Shown here piece after piece: positions 32,656 to 42,411 of a DNA stretch of 64,000 bases. This DNA is from Pectinophora gossypiella (lineage: Eukaryota > Arthropoda > Insecta > Lepidoptera > Gelechiidae): assembly GCF_024362695.1 (NCBI RefSeq), contig NC_065420.1, positions 6,835,420 to 6,899,419 on the forward strand, read 5' to 3'. The notes beneath the pieces were generated by a model. That model had not been told where the DNA came from and ran no database searches. It saw only the letters and a program-made list of their open reading frames with translations. Every line of letters starts with the position of its first letter. Position 1 is the first letter of the stretch. The position numbers were made by a program, and so were the translations under genes.

Positions 32656-32694
32656 ACTACAACTTAGTGTACATTTAGAATGGTTGGTGGACAT

Positions 32695-32830
32695 ATAGAA
32701 TGGTATCCACGGGAAGGATAAAGGTCAGTGGGTCGACCTGCAGCTTGGTAGACAGATGACATCATTGCAACGGCAGAAAAGTTGTGGATGAGGTTAGGAC
32801 CAGAAAGGATGGGCTGATTGATGATATTTG
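32695..32830 (+). mobile_element. LINE-beta-like remnant
   Basis: Poorly preserved: GGTCAGTGGGTCGACCTGCA, then GCAACGGCAGAAAAGTTGTG and GATGAGGTTAGGACCAGAAA parallel the WMRLAQDR region of RTE-like ends. Frames are broken. Confidence 0.35.
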
Positions 32831-32837
32831 ATGCGAT

Positions 32838-32887
32838 GATGTTGGTTGGGGTTGGTTCACAACCCCAGGGTTGTGACCCCAACCAAC
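32838..32887. repeat. Hairpin at SINE-C junction
   Basis: Inverted arms GTTGGTTGGGG and CCCCAACCAAC with the inner pair TCACAACCC/GGGTTGTGA; one arm carries an extra TTGG. It abuts the SINE-C copy starting about 32883. Confidence 0.6.
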
Positions 32888-33078
32888 TGGTGATCCCTAG
32901 TTTGGTTAGAACATTACAAGCTGATCACATGATTGTCCGAAAGTAAGATGATCCATGCCTTGGAAGGCACGGTAAGCCGTTGATCCCGGTTACTACTTAC
33001 TGATTTAAGTACGTGGTCGTTACCTGAGCCGTGTCAGGGGCCTTTGGCGGCTCGATAATAACCCTGACACCAGATCTA
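32883..33078 (+). mobile_element. SINE-C, 5'-truncated
   Basis: Starts at the TGGTGATCCCTAGTTTGGTT block and continues through CCGAAAGTAAGATGATCC and GTCAGGGGCCTTTGGCGGCT to ACCCTGACACCAG. Head and extreme tail are missing. Confidence 0.75.
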
Positions 33079-33320
33079 TTGTGACCAAATCCCTACATAA
33101 CTAAAACTCCTCCTCTAGACCGATCGATTACATCGAGCGTCTTTTTGGGACGAAGCTTCACGATCTCCTTGGGATCCATTATGTGCCCCCCCCCGTCAGT
33201 GCTCGGCTTCTACTGTGTATGAGAGAGCCTCACAGCTGCACAGCCGGGGTAATGGCGTCTCATCCTCCTTTAAACAGAATCGGTCACGGGTTGGGGACTC
33301 GGTCAGCTCTATTCCATGTT

Positions 33321-33480
33321 GATAGATAGATAGATGAAATACTTTATTGAACACAAAATACAGGTAGGTGCACGTTGAGTCTGCAATGCCCCGTGAGGGC
33401 CCTTATTAAGATTTTGAGGCCATTATTATTGATAGACTTGCAACGTTGTGTATTACGACGTAATTTTGAAATGTTGAAAT
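33321..33480 (-). mobile_element. LINE 3' end with GATA/TATC-type tail
   Basis: Plus-strand GATAGATAGATAGATGAAAT then ACTTTATTGAACAC is the complement of a LINE 3' end with an ATCT tail. Upstream coding is not evident. Confidence 0.4.
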
Positions 33481-33884
33481 AAGAATAAATACAATCTTGT
33501 TTGAATAAGGATGGCTATTTTCGTTATAAAGAGAACATAATAACGTTTCTAATATCCGCGGATAATAAGATTTCGTTTATACAAAGTATTATGGTGACCT
33601 TTTGACGTATCAAACCACATATTATCATGGGCGGATCCAGAGGGGGGGTTCAAAGGGGTCGTGACCCCCCCTGGGCGACAGGTTGCGTCAAAAGCGGCCA
33701 CTGCAATTTTATCTAACTCTCTACAGAGATAGGTTGTCTGCGAACTGGTGACCCCCCTGACATAGAAGCTGCATCCGTTCCTGTATATTATTATGTAAAA
33801 ATATACCATTCGGATAGAATTCAAATGTGGGAGGGTCAAAAGACAAACAACCCCAGAAATCTATCACTAAATTATCGTTCACGA
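33481..33884. other. Non-coding stretch with G/C-run repeat
   Basis: 33625-33700 has ATCATGGGCGGATCCAGAGG followed by G and C runs forming an imperfect palindrome (GGGGTCGTGACCCC). It looks like a repeat end, but no second copy occurs here. No gene. Confidence 0.35.
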
Positions 33885-34160
33885 CCTCCGTGGTCTAGTG
33901 CTTGAGCGTTGGGCTCACGAAAAATTACTTCGTGATCCCTAGTTTGGTTAGGTAGGACATTACTGGCTCACCTGATTGTCCGAAAGTAAGATGATCCGGA
34001 AGACACGTTAAGCCGTTGGTCCCAGTTACTATTTACTGTTGTAAGTAGGTAGTCGTTCAATGAGCCATGTCAGGGGCCTTTGGCGGCTCAGTAATAACCT
34101 TGACACCAGGGTTGATGAGGTTGGTAAACCACATCACGACCCACACAATAGAAGAAGATC
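33885..34160 (+). mobile_element. SINE-C, near-complete, B box deleted
   Basis: Head CCTCCGTGGTCTAGTGCTTG runs to GGGCTCACGA, then jumps directly to the AAATTACTTCGTGATCCC body, removing the region that carries the B box. The tail is complete to ACACAATAGAAGAAGA. Confidence 0.75.
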
Positions 34161-34162
34161 GT

Positions 34163-34315
34163 TCATAATACGAATCAAACAAGAACAGTGTTTTGTAGTC
34201 TCTGCCCGCTCTACAGACGCACCGTCAATGGACATGCATTCCTCTGCTGCTGAAGAAGCTACTTTGGGACTTGTGCTATTAATGCCAGTTTAGGGGCAGC
34301 AGTGACACCTTGACT
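34163..34315 (-). other. Dispersed coding-like fragment, copy 2
   Basis: Same minus-strand frame as 21060-21300: SPKVASSAAEECMSIDGASV, ERAETTKHCSCL. The similarity starts exactly after the SINE-C end and fades after about 150 bp. Unknown protein; see copy 1. Confidence 0.4.
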
Positions 34316-34904
34316 ATGGATGTACCCAACTGTTGGTATAGGGGCAGGAGATTGAGGCAAAATACTCATGCCTGTAAAATAGGCTAGTTTCCAATTAGTC
34401 AAATCAGTTACTTTTTACTAAACGTCAAAACACTAAATTTCTACGGAATTTGTATGGAAAAGCACAATGTGACGTCCGAGAAAAACATGATAAAATGTCG
34501 GACTTATTGTTACGTTTTTCTTGATTAAATTCCTAAATAAGTTAAATAGAAAAAAGAAAATGTGTTTCGTTAGTTTCAGATCTGTCTTTATTTAGTAATA
34601 GTAACCCAATTGTCCAAGGCACCTATGACCTTGACCAACAAAACAGAGGTGCTGTATTCGATTTCTGGTCGATTCAATTTAGAAAACATATCTACTTTCC
34701 TTTGATTTAGAATCAGAGTTTTGTTCAAAATATTTAGTCTGTAGGTCAAACCATAAATAATACATGTTATTGCAATTTGATATCAGGCATGTAATAAGTA
34801 GATGAAATATCTTTCTTTAGGCAGTAAATGTATTTCGATCAAATGTGGTGGGCCGTAGTAACAAAATATTGTAGCCACATAGATAGGTAATCCAAGAACT
34901 GTAG
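34316..34904. other. Non-coding stretch
   Basis: Nothing supported. 34400-34580 loosely resembles 11510-11710 (AAAACATGATAAAATGTCGG-type block), an old dispersed repeat. Confidence 0.35.
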
Positions 34905-35210
34905 AATAGAATAGAAATAGAAAAATATTTATTTCAAAAAAAGAGATTTACAAAAGTAATCTGTTACAAAAAACTGGTTTTATGAGGTAGTTTCAGAAAA
35001 TCTACATATAGACAGATAACACAGCGGACCCTGCACTAAGCATAAGCCTGTATCGCAGGGGCCCGAAAAATTTAACATTGTTTGGTTTTGTTCGGACTTA
35101 TCCAGAAGCAACAGATGAAACATTTTAAACGTACAAAAGAAACTGGTATGTGAAAAAATATAATATGTATATAATATATAGTATTTATAAGTTAGAAGGA
35201 GTGTCTATGT

Positions 35211-35211
<1 letters not shown>

Positions 35212-35245
<34 letters not shown>

Positions 35246-35258
35246 TGTGTGAGTGTGT
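35212..35258. repeat. GT microsatellite in LINE-delta 3' UTR
   Basis: GTGTGTGT run of about 15 units with a TTTGTGTGTGAG interruption, between the RT stop codon and the LINE tail. Confidence 0.85.
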
Positions 35259-35278
35259 ATTTCTGTGTGATCACGTAA

Positions 35279-36655
35279 TTATGAATTTGGCATCAATTCC
35301 TCCGTTTTGTCATAGTTCTGACTCAGCAACCATGTCTCAACTTCTTTTTTGGTCTCTCGGAGGGACATCGATTTAATCGGGAGTTTGTGGCAAATTTTAT
35401 TATATACGTAGATGGAAAGATAATGTGGGTAACGTTTAGCAAAAGTAGTTTTAACTGTCGGAATTGCAACTCTAGAAATCCTTCGCTGCAGAAGCGCTTC
35501 GTACTCAGGTGAGGAGCGAACAGCTCTGTGTCTTGCAACCACAGTCTTTAACATGAACAACTGGCGCACCCGCAGAACTTTGCATTCGTTGTAAAGTAAG
35601 TCAGTAGAAAACCTGAAAGGTTTTTGCAACATCACCTTGAGTATAGCCCTCTGCGCACGCTCTACCTCTATAAGTATTGTTTTAGCCGCCCCACCCCAAA
35701 CCCCGATACAGTATGTGATCAAGGATTGTGCAAGAGCTTTATACACCGTTAATAACATGTCCTTCGAGGCACAATGCCGCAGAGATTTCATTATATAAAT
35801 CATTTTTCTCAATCGAGAAGCAAGTGCTGAGATTTGTGGCCTGAAAGACATGCATTCGTCTATCAGAATACCAAGGTATTTGATAGTAGAGGCTCGTATT
35901 ATTGTTTTGCAATTGCATGTGAAGTCAATATTGCTATGAAGAAAAGAAAGGCAAGTGCTTGAGTGTAGCTGTAATGATCTTAATGGCGGCTCTGATGCTT
36001 TGGTTTTGTAGAAAGCTATATATTTTGTTTTAGCGACGTTTAGTGTTAGTAAATTCCTATCTAGCCAATTTGCAACAATTCTCAAACCCGTTTCAGCAAG
36101 TCTATATGTTTTATCCCAGGAGTTGCCTCGAAACAAAATAACTGTATCATCAGCGTAGCAAATCACCTCCGTGCTAGGTAAGGTCAGTTTCAAGAGATCG
36201 TTCATGTATATAATGAATAGCGTAGGTCCCAGGACACTACCTTGTGGAACACCAAAAACATGAGGAAGCATTTGGCTAGCTGACGTGCCCACTTTTATAC
36301 ACTGTTGCCTATCTGTGAGGTAACTTGAAAACCAGTCACGAACGACCCCTCTGACGCCGATTGAAGTCAATTTCTCAATTAAAATTGGTATTGACACTGT
36401 ATCGAACGCCTTGGCCAGATCAAGAAACACGCCAACACATTGACTTCCCCGGTCCAATGCGGCCGAGACAGTGTTCGTCAAGAGCAAAGCAGCATCCTCC
36501 GTTGACTTCCCCTGCCGAAAACCAAATTGCCTTTCCGAAATAATATTGTTTTTGTTGAGAAAAGCAATGAGCCGCTTGTTGAACTGTAGGCTGCTTCTTT
36601 CCATAAATAATGTCAATCCGAGCTCAATGCGCGACTTTCTAGGCCACGTTCCACA
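35279..36655 (-). CDS. Reverse transcriptase of LINE-delta, C-terminal part, open frame
   Basis: 459 codons open from the truncation point; no native start, and the TTG at 36614-36616 is not credible as one. Counting from that TTG, RT motif A is LDLAKAFD at 65-72, motif B VPQGSVLGP at 123-131, and the catalytic YADD at 154-157, so the metal-binding aspartates are all present. The thumb and a C-terminal region with WLLSQNYDKTEELM near the end follow. Upstream fingers motifs and the apurinic-type endonuclease are missing. The motifs fit the Jockey/CR1 superfamily. An uninterrupted frame means the insertion is recent, but a truncated copy cannot move by itself. Confidence 0.85.
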   Translation of the reverse strand, partial: CGTWPRKSRIELGLTLFMERSSLQFNKRLIAFLNKNNIISERQFGFRQGKSTEDAALLLTNTVSAALDRGSQCVGVFLDLAKAFDTVSIPILIEKLTSIGVRGVVRDWFSSYLTDRQQCIKVGTSASQMLPHVFGVPQGSVLGPTLFIIYMNDLLKLTLPSTEVICYADDTVILFRGNSWDKTYRLAETGLRIVANWLDRNLLTLNVAKTKYIAFYKTKASEPPLRSLQLHSSTCLSFLHSNIDFTCNCKTIIRASTIKYLGILIDECMSFRPQISALASRLRKMIYIMKSLRHCASKDMLLTVYKALAQSLITYCIGVWGGAAKTILIEVERAQRAILKVMLQKPFRFSTDLLYNECKVLRVRQLFMLKTVVARHRAVRSSPEYEALLQRRISRVAIPTVKTTFAKRYPHYLSIYVYNKICHKLPIKSMSLRETKKEVETWLLSQNYDKTEELMPNS

Positions 36656-36868
36656 AAAAAATATAAATGGCGTTGTGACGGTGTGTTGTCTTCGATTTCA
36701 TGGATTTCATGGATTCCAGACAATATGCATCTTATATATCTTTGTTTTTGGGTATTAAATGATGACCCTTGTTAATTTACCCATGCACAACGCATCTTCC
36801 AACCACTATTATTCTGATCATAATAACGAGAAGCAATATAGATAGCAACATGATTATATACGTATCTA

Positions 36869-37023
36869 GGGGTTAAAAGGCCACATGGAAGCAATTCATC
36901 TAAGAAAGTAATATTGCAATTTGACATTTGCGCATATAAAAGTAAATGCGCAATGCAAACAAATGTCAAATAGCAATATTGCTTTCTTAGATGAATTGCT
37001 TCGATGTGGCGATTATAATCCCC
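36869..37023. mobile_element. MITE-P copy 1, palindromic
   Basis: Arms GGCCACATGGAAGCAATTCA then TCTAAGAAAG, and the complement CTTTCTTAGATGAATTGCTT then CGATGTGGC, flank a centre with GCGCATATAAAAGTAAATGC. Terminal G/C runs (AGGGGTTAAAA / TAATCCCC) match the other copies at 60440 and 60637. Confidence 0.7.
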
Positions 37024-37162
37024 GTGATCCAAATATTAAGCAATAATTATTTTAATATATGCCACTGCCATTACATTATAATTTTTGTTTAATCATGTAC
37101 ACAAGCAATGAGAAAATAGGTAAATATCACGTCAAAGATATACAGCGCCATCTAAATTTTTT

Positions 37163-37325
37163 CAGGGGAACGTAATAAAACTTACAATTGTAAATTACAA
37201 CGACAATTTGGTGTGCATTACGTAGCTAATTTGAAACTGCAAAATATTTGTGATCACACACTCCGCAATGTACATCAAATTGTCATTGTAATTTACAATT
37301 GTAAGTTTTATTAAACAGGTCCCTG
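37163..37325. mobile_element. MITE-S copy 2, 163 bp
   Basis: Reverse-oriented sister of 31573-31737: CAGGGGAACGTAATAAAACT to AACAGGTCCCTG, with ACTTACAATTGTAAATTAC arms. The similarity is high along the full length. Confidence 0.75.
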
Positions 37326-37549
37326 GAAAGTCCCTCATTATATTGAAGATTCTAAAAATAACGCCTCTGAGTTCAGATTAGAGATAAAGTTGTAAGGGTT
37401 GACGTTATGTGTGACTTCAGGCATCTTTAACCTTCAGACCTTACACGTGCTCCCTGGATGGTGGTAAAAATCTACCTCATAATGATGTGTGGTGGTTAAA
37501 GAGCGATGTATGTAATGTGGCGTCGATAGCAGGGTTACCAACCTAATAT

Positions 37550-38285
37550 GAGGGCTTTCACCCGGTACAAAATTTAAGACAACAGGTCTGAGGGTGCCCT
37601 GTTGGGCGCGAACCTCGGCTTAGAGCGTCATCAGAGAGGATTGTATTTGAAAGAATTAATCGACCCTAGTGGGTCCATAGCATTAATTTTCTAATACCGT
37701 AGATACAGCGCTTGATACAAAAATGCGGCGAACACTTGGCGCTTGTTTAGCTATACATTCGTACACAGCGGTATATACATTCAATAAAATCGTGTCGAAT
37801 TAAGAAAGTACGCATCGTCTTATTCGTAACGGGGTCGGGTTATACTGCGACTCGGATTGACCGGGACTACTTGTTTTAGTGTATTTTAAACTAAAATAAT
37901 AATTTACTGCGAAAATTAAAAGGTACTGTATACTTTGATAACATGCACAATGTCATTACTTATTAGAAATATGATGTTCTTTTTTCCCTTTGAGCATCTA
38001 TTTTTGCAAGTTTTACCACGCACTTCTCCGAGTTGCCAGTTCGGCACCTAATCGCGCACTGAGGTAAAGTACTGTCAACGTCACTATATTAATTATATTA
38101 TACAGTAACTATGCGTCCCACTTTTTGAGCGAACGCTGATGTTCAAACTACGGTAGTTGCATATTAATGGTCGATAGCGATAAGCACTAAATGAGAGAAA
38201 TCGTCAACCACTCCGGTCCTGAAGTGTTTGTTGTCGCGAGCTGATTAGTCTCCCTATGCCTAGAGTAATCGAGTCATCGAGTAGG
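37550..38285 (-). mobile_element. LINE-J copy split by a TIR element
   Basis: Minus-strand Jockey fragment in two parts (37550-37680 and 38170-38285) that join seamlessly when the 37681-38169 insert and one duplication are removed. It covers the ORF2 end and the ORF-proximal 3' UTR (CCGGTACAAAATTTAAGACA, CGAACCTCGGCTTAGAGCGT). The terminal 70 bp with poly(A) are missing. Confidence 0.8.
37681..38169. mobile_element. 489-bp TIR transposon with 8-bp target duplication
   Basis: Ends CATTAATTTTCTAATACCGT-AG and, complemented, CATTAATATGCAACTACCGT-AG: about 22-bp terminal inverted repeats with 5 mismatches. Direct 8-bp flanks are GTCCATAG (37673-37680) and GTCGATAG (38170-38177), the second identical to uninterrupted LINE-J copies. 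8-bp duplications fit hAT or P superfamilies. No transposase frame, so non-autonomous. Confidence 0.8.
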
Positions 38286-38289
38286 GTAG

Positions 38290-39002
38290 ACTTATAATAA
38301 TTTTGAGTTTCAATAAGCGTTCTCGTTCATGTGTATTGATACCTTGTTCGGAAAATACTTACCTCATATTTTTTTGTTGAAAAGGAGGCGAAATATACCT
38401 CATTACTGTCAGAAAAATATTTTGCCACGAAAAGGATAAGAAAACGCATTATTAACGTGCTTTTGACGGACGAGGGTTTGGGGACATTAATCTTGTAAAT
38501 GATTGAACCAGTTCTTCTTTACCATTTAGCCGTTAATTAATATACTAATATTACTAAATTACTATTTATTCAAATATTTTAAAAAAATATATACACATTA
38601 TCTACGAATAAATAATAAAGCACATTATACATCAATGAATGAGGATCTTTTGACATGTGGCTAAAATAATAACAGACGCCGCATCCGATTGATGAAGAAA
38701 TATGTTACTATAGTTACTATGAAAACGTAATTTTTGTCAGTTGTCATAAATATAGAAGGTATGGAGATGGTGCAAACCAGCGCCTTCTTGTCAATGTAAT
38801 CCAAGTGTGGAAGTGACATAATTCCTTTATCAATTTAATTCCTCTTTCTGCTTATGAAAAGTTCACTGTCCTTGTAGTGATTTATATTCTCTTTGGTCTT
38901 TGTCTTTTATGTACTCTGTTGCTTTTCCTTTCTCTCGTCGCATCCAAGCGTATACTAATAACTAAGGATAACTATCTTGTTTCGCTTTAATTCACAAAAA
39001 AA
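38290..39002. other. Non-coding stretch
   Basis: Nothing supported. Confidence 0.35.
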
Positions 39003-39153
39003 AACATAAACAGCCTATATACGTCTCACTGCTGGGCACAGGCCTCCCCTCAATCAACCGGAGGGGGTATGGAGCATATTCCACCACGCTGCTCCACTGC
39101 GGGTTGGTGGAGATGTTTTACGGAATCATCTTACTTTTTCAGACAATCTGGTG
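39003..39153 (-). mobile_element. SINE-B tail fragment, internally deleted
   Basis: Complement of the SINE-B 3' end (ACAGCCTATATACGTCTCAC, CCTCCCCTCAATCAACCGGA), then a jump from GTTTTACGG to AATCATCTTACTTTTTCAGA, deleting about 45 bp. No head. Confidence 0.75.
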
Positions 39154-39515
39154 GTTAATTCACAATTATTTTATTTAATGTCAACTGTCTCTTATTACAT
39201 AAAATTCACTATTTTCGTAATATGAGACAGTTTAGGGTTATAGGAATCTCAAAAAGACAAATGGAACTCTTATCATCATGCGGATCACTTTGTTGGCCGT
39301 CTGTCTGTCCGGCAAGACCGTTTTTTTCAGGAACATTACATCTATTAATAACTACCTATGTCTGCGGTTCCTTGAACGTTTAAAAATATTAAACTTCTAT
39401 TTCAACGTATTTTACCTTCTTTTTCATATTATTACATTTCGTAAGGGAATCAAAGTTTATGAGGTACTTCCCATAGAGTTAGAGTCGCAAAAAGGAAAGA
39501 CTAGTAAATACAAGT

Positions 39516-40962
39516 AGGCTTAAAGTTTTGCTTGAAAGTCGGTGGCTTGTTTTAACACTTAAGGCTAAGAATTTAGAATGATTTATTTAAGCTTGTTTTG
39601 TTTAGCTTTTCGGACGCGACTTTACCCGCTACGTCTTTATTTTGTAATTGAAAATAAAGACTGCCATTGCGTTAATAATAATCTTTTACATTTTACTAAG
39701 TACTTACTTATTCAATTCGTTCAATTCAATTTGTTCAATAAGGATTTTATCCACGAAAATATAGTTGAAACAGACAGTTCGACAAACTTCGCATATAAGT
39801 TAGTAAGTAAGCAAAAAGGAAGGACTAGTAAAACACAAGTAAGTAATGGAAAAAATACTAATCGTAGATTTTTTGTCCCATCAGAAAAAATATGTTTTTT
39901 GATTACAAACTTATTTGCAGTTGGTAAAACAAACGCGAACTATGTCGATGTATGGAGACGACATATTTTCAACGGCAATAAAAATGTTTTCGCGATGCGA
40001 TATTAGGTATCGGTGCTGGGGAAAAAGGTTTCGCCCCCGAGCGATGTTGGTTCACTAGTTTGCTTAGAGATAAACAATTATACAGGTGATATCAATGACA
40101 CTTATCCACAGACACTTGATATATGTAGGTACTTACTCCATAACTTCTATGCTTATTAGAGATTCCATAACGTGACAATTAATTGAATCTTGTCTTGCTT
40201 TAATTCAATATCTTACATAAGTACTTAAGTTTTCCACACACGGAAGCGATAGCAATTTTGTATGAAACCACCCCGCGCGCTATGTGAAATTCCTCATAAA
40301 ATTCATAGGTACTATTACCGAAACGGTCTCAGCGCCGCCTGTGGCCTGTGTGTGTGGCCATAGTCATAGAATAAGGAATAATATTACGTATTATAGTACG
40401 GCAAGTCTCCAGCGGCTGAGCTAGGTTTACCTCACCCCCCCTCGGTTTTACTTTAGTCTTCAGTCGTATGGGCGTCAGGCGTCACACACACTGATGTGTG
40501 TGTACGATAGCGTCAATGTGTAGTGTCTGTGTAAAATGAGGTTTATTGTATGAAGTGTCCGGGGTGTGCTATTGTTTGAGACTAATTAGAAGTTCAATAA
40601 TAAATATATAACTGGTTCGGAACAATCAGTATTCTCATTTTAAAAGACAAACTTCAGTCCTCAGTCTGTTTAATTAAAAAAACTTTTTTATATGCAAAGT
40701 TTGTCGAACTCGGTTTCAACTATATTTTTTTGGCTAAAATCCTTATTGAACGAATTGAATTGAATTGAACGAATTGAATAAATAAGTACTTAGTAAGAAT
40801 GTAAAAGATTACAATTGACGCAATGGAAGTCTTTATTTTCAATTACAAAATAAAGACGTAGCGGGTAAAGTCGCGTCTAAAAAGCTAAACAATACAAGCT
40901 TAAATAAGTCACTCTAAATTCCTACCCTTAAGCCACCGACTTTCAAGCAAAACTTTAAGTCT
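39516..40962. repeat. 1.45-kb foldback with about 280-bp inverted arms
   Basis: Left arm 39516-39797 and right arm 40690-40962 are reverse complements, about 85-90% by eye. Shared blocks are CTTAAAGTTTTGCTTGAAAG, GACTTTACCCGCTACGTCTT and AATTGAAAATAAAGACT. The 892-bp spacer includes a MITE-R copy. The 142-codon plus-strand frame at 39578-40006 spans the arm and spacer and shows no domain; I do not call it a gene. Either a large foldback DNA transposon or two copies of one repeat in inverted orientation. Confidence 0.7.
40366..40580 (+). mobile_element. MITE-R copy 3
   Basis: Begins ATAGAATAAGGAATAATATT and has AGCGGCTGAGCTAGGTTTAC and TGTGTAGTGTCTGTGTAAAA as in 10280-10505. It lies inside the spacer of the foldback. 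Confidence 0.6.
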
Positions 40963-41037
40963 ATTTTCTTCACATTTCCAAGAGTTGGTATTAAAAAGTT
41001 GGACATATTTTTTTTATAGCATCATTCATTAGGCAAG

Positions 41038-41112
41038 ACTTCTCTTCTATCGTGTGGGTGGTGGATTACCGACCCCATCAACCCTGGTGTTAGGATTACT
41101 ATTGAGCAGTCC
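41038..41112 (-). mobile_element. SINE-C tail fragment
   Basis: Plus-strand CTCTTCTATCGTGTGGGTGG and CCCATCAACCCTGGTGTTAG are the complement of the SINE-C 3' end. Confidence 0.6.
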
Positions 41113-41368
41113 TGACGCTACCTCAACTGTTGTCTTGTTGGTTGCGCAACCAATTAGTAACTGAAACCAAATCACCTGTGGGAGATGCGAGCAGTTGCAC
41201 ACATGGCGTCCTGGCGAAATATTGCCCTATGGGTTTGTGAGAATTCTCTGAATTACACAAGCGAATAACTATTTTTAACAATTTTTTTTCTCTATTTTTA
41301 GTTGCTTGAAAATGAATTTTGTTTTGTTTCATTTGATTTTGCTTTTAAGTGTACTTCTGGTGGGTAGC

Positions 41369-41432
41369 GAATCTGGTGAGTTGAGAATCTGGTGAGTTGC
41401 GAGTCTGGTGAATTGAGAATCTGGTAAACTGC
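41369..41432. repeat. Tandem repeat, 4 x 16 bp
   Basis: Four adjacent 16-bp units: GAATCTGGTGAGTTGA, GAATCTGGTGAGTTGC, GAGTCTGGTGAATTGA, GAATCTGGTAAACTGC. The period is exact, with one to four substitutions between units. Confidence 0.85.
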
Positions 41433-42030
41433 TCCAAAAGGGAATTCTCTCCCGGGCGTGAGTTTATGTATATTATGTATTCCCTAAAGAGACGGGCATA
41501 GTGGAATGCATTTAGACACCAACAAGCAGCTGCTTTAGAGACGACGAACTGCTCTGATGGATGTAGGTATATTAACTTGACCTGTCGTTATGATGGATAC
41601 TAAACATAATCCCATAAAGACGTAATCCCACCATCAACATTACAACATGCCCGGGAAGACAAGCAGTCCACCAAAGAACCAAAGTATTATGAGATTAAAA
41701 AAATGCCTACCAAAATATACTTTGATGAGTATCTGAATGCTGTTTGTTATTCAGAGCATATCATAAAAGTTGAGAAAAGTCACGTCTGCTTACCTATCAC
41801 TGTCTGAACTTAATTTTATCTGGATTAACGACGGAATATTTTAAATTCTTATTTGATTGATTTAATAAAATTTATTGTAGAGCTTTATGTAATTATACTA
41901 GTAAATAGAATATTATAAGTATTACCAGTTTCTTACTTAGCGGAAATCCATCATAACTATTCAGTTATGACCTTAGTACCTTCGTAGTTAGGACTTTCGG
42001 TCCGTAATGCTCCCTGGAGGGGCGAAACAC
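41433..42030. other. Non-coding stretch
   Basis: No gene. 41450-41485 has a LINE-alpha-like GGGCGTGAGTTTATGTATAT tail piece. Confidence 0.35.
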
Positions 42031-42112
42031 ACAACATAATATAAGCCCACGAATACAATCAATCAATTGGGGTAGTCAGGGGTACTTCCATCGTAAGATA
42101 AACTAAGTACTA
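42031..42112 (+). mobile_element. SINE-D tail fragment
   Basis: CATAATATAAGCCCACGAAT, AATTGGGGTAGTCAGGGGTA and ATCGTAAGATAAACTAAGTA match the SINE-D body/tail block; by family convention it is minus-oriented. Confidence 0.55.
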
Positions 42113-42247
42113 AATATCATTTACACACTTTAGAACCCTGTCGCACTATCATATTTGACATTTAATGAGACTTACAGTTTAATTTGTCATAAAAGTTAAT
42201 GTGACATGGTTTGAAAGTGTATACATATTAGTACTCGTGACCGTGCC
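42113..42247 (-). mobile_element. MITE-G copy
   Basis: Reverse-oriented relative of 50920-51060 (CCTGTCGCACTATCATATTT, AGTTAATGTGACATGGTTTG, TCGTGACCGTGC). Confidence 0.65.
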
Positions 42248-42411
42248 GTACATGAGTAGGTACTTAAGTAGTTCATCTAACACACAAACTTAAAACACGA
42301 ACACATGAAAAACACGTGTCGGTAAGGTACTCTTTTGGTGCCAGTCGCGCTTGTGCATTGTCTGCTTGTGCTCGTTAGAGGACACCAAAGAGGGCACCAA
42401 AATGCATGACA

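Larger units (their letters stand above)
34905..36660 (-). mobile_element. LINE-delta: 5'-truncated non-LTR retrotransposon
   Basis: Minus-strand element of about 1.75 kb: an open RT frame (35279-36655), a 3' UTR that includes a GT microsatellite (35212-35258), and a terminal AAATAAATATTTTTCTATTT followed by TCTAT repeats at 34905-34920. Truncation falls just upstream of the RT fingers, so the endonuclease domain and any ORF1 are absent. No clear target duplication was found. The short tail recurs at 22015-22050. Confidence 0.85.

Noticed and set aside
39578..40006. 142-codon plus-strand open frame
   Set aside because: It starts inside one arm of a foldback repeat and runs into the spacer; no domain, and AT-rich codon content typical of random open sequence.
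41123..41332. 69-codon minus-strand frame rich in lysine/asparagine
   Set aside because: No domain, no conserved neighbour; compatible with random AT-rich sequence.
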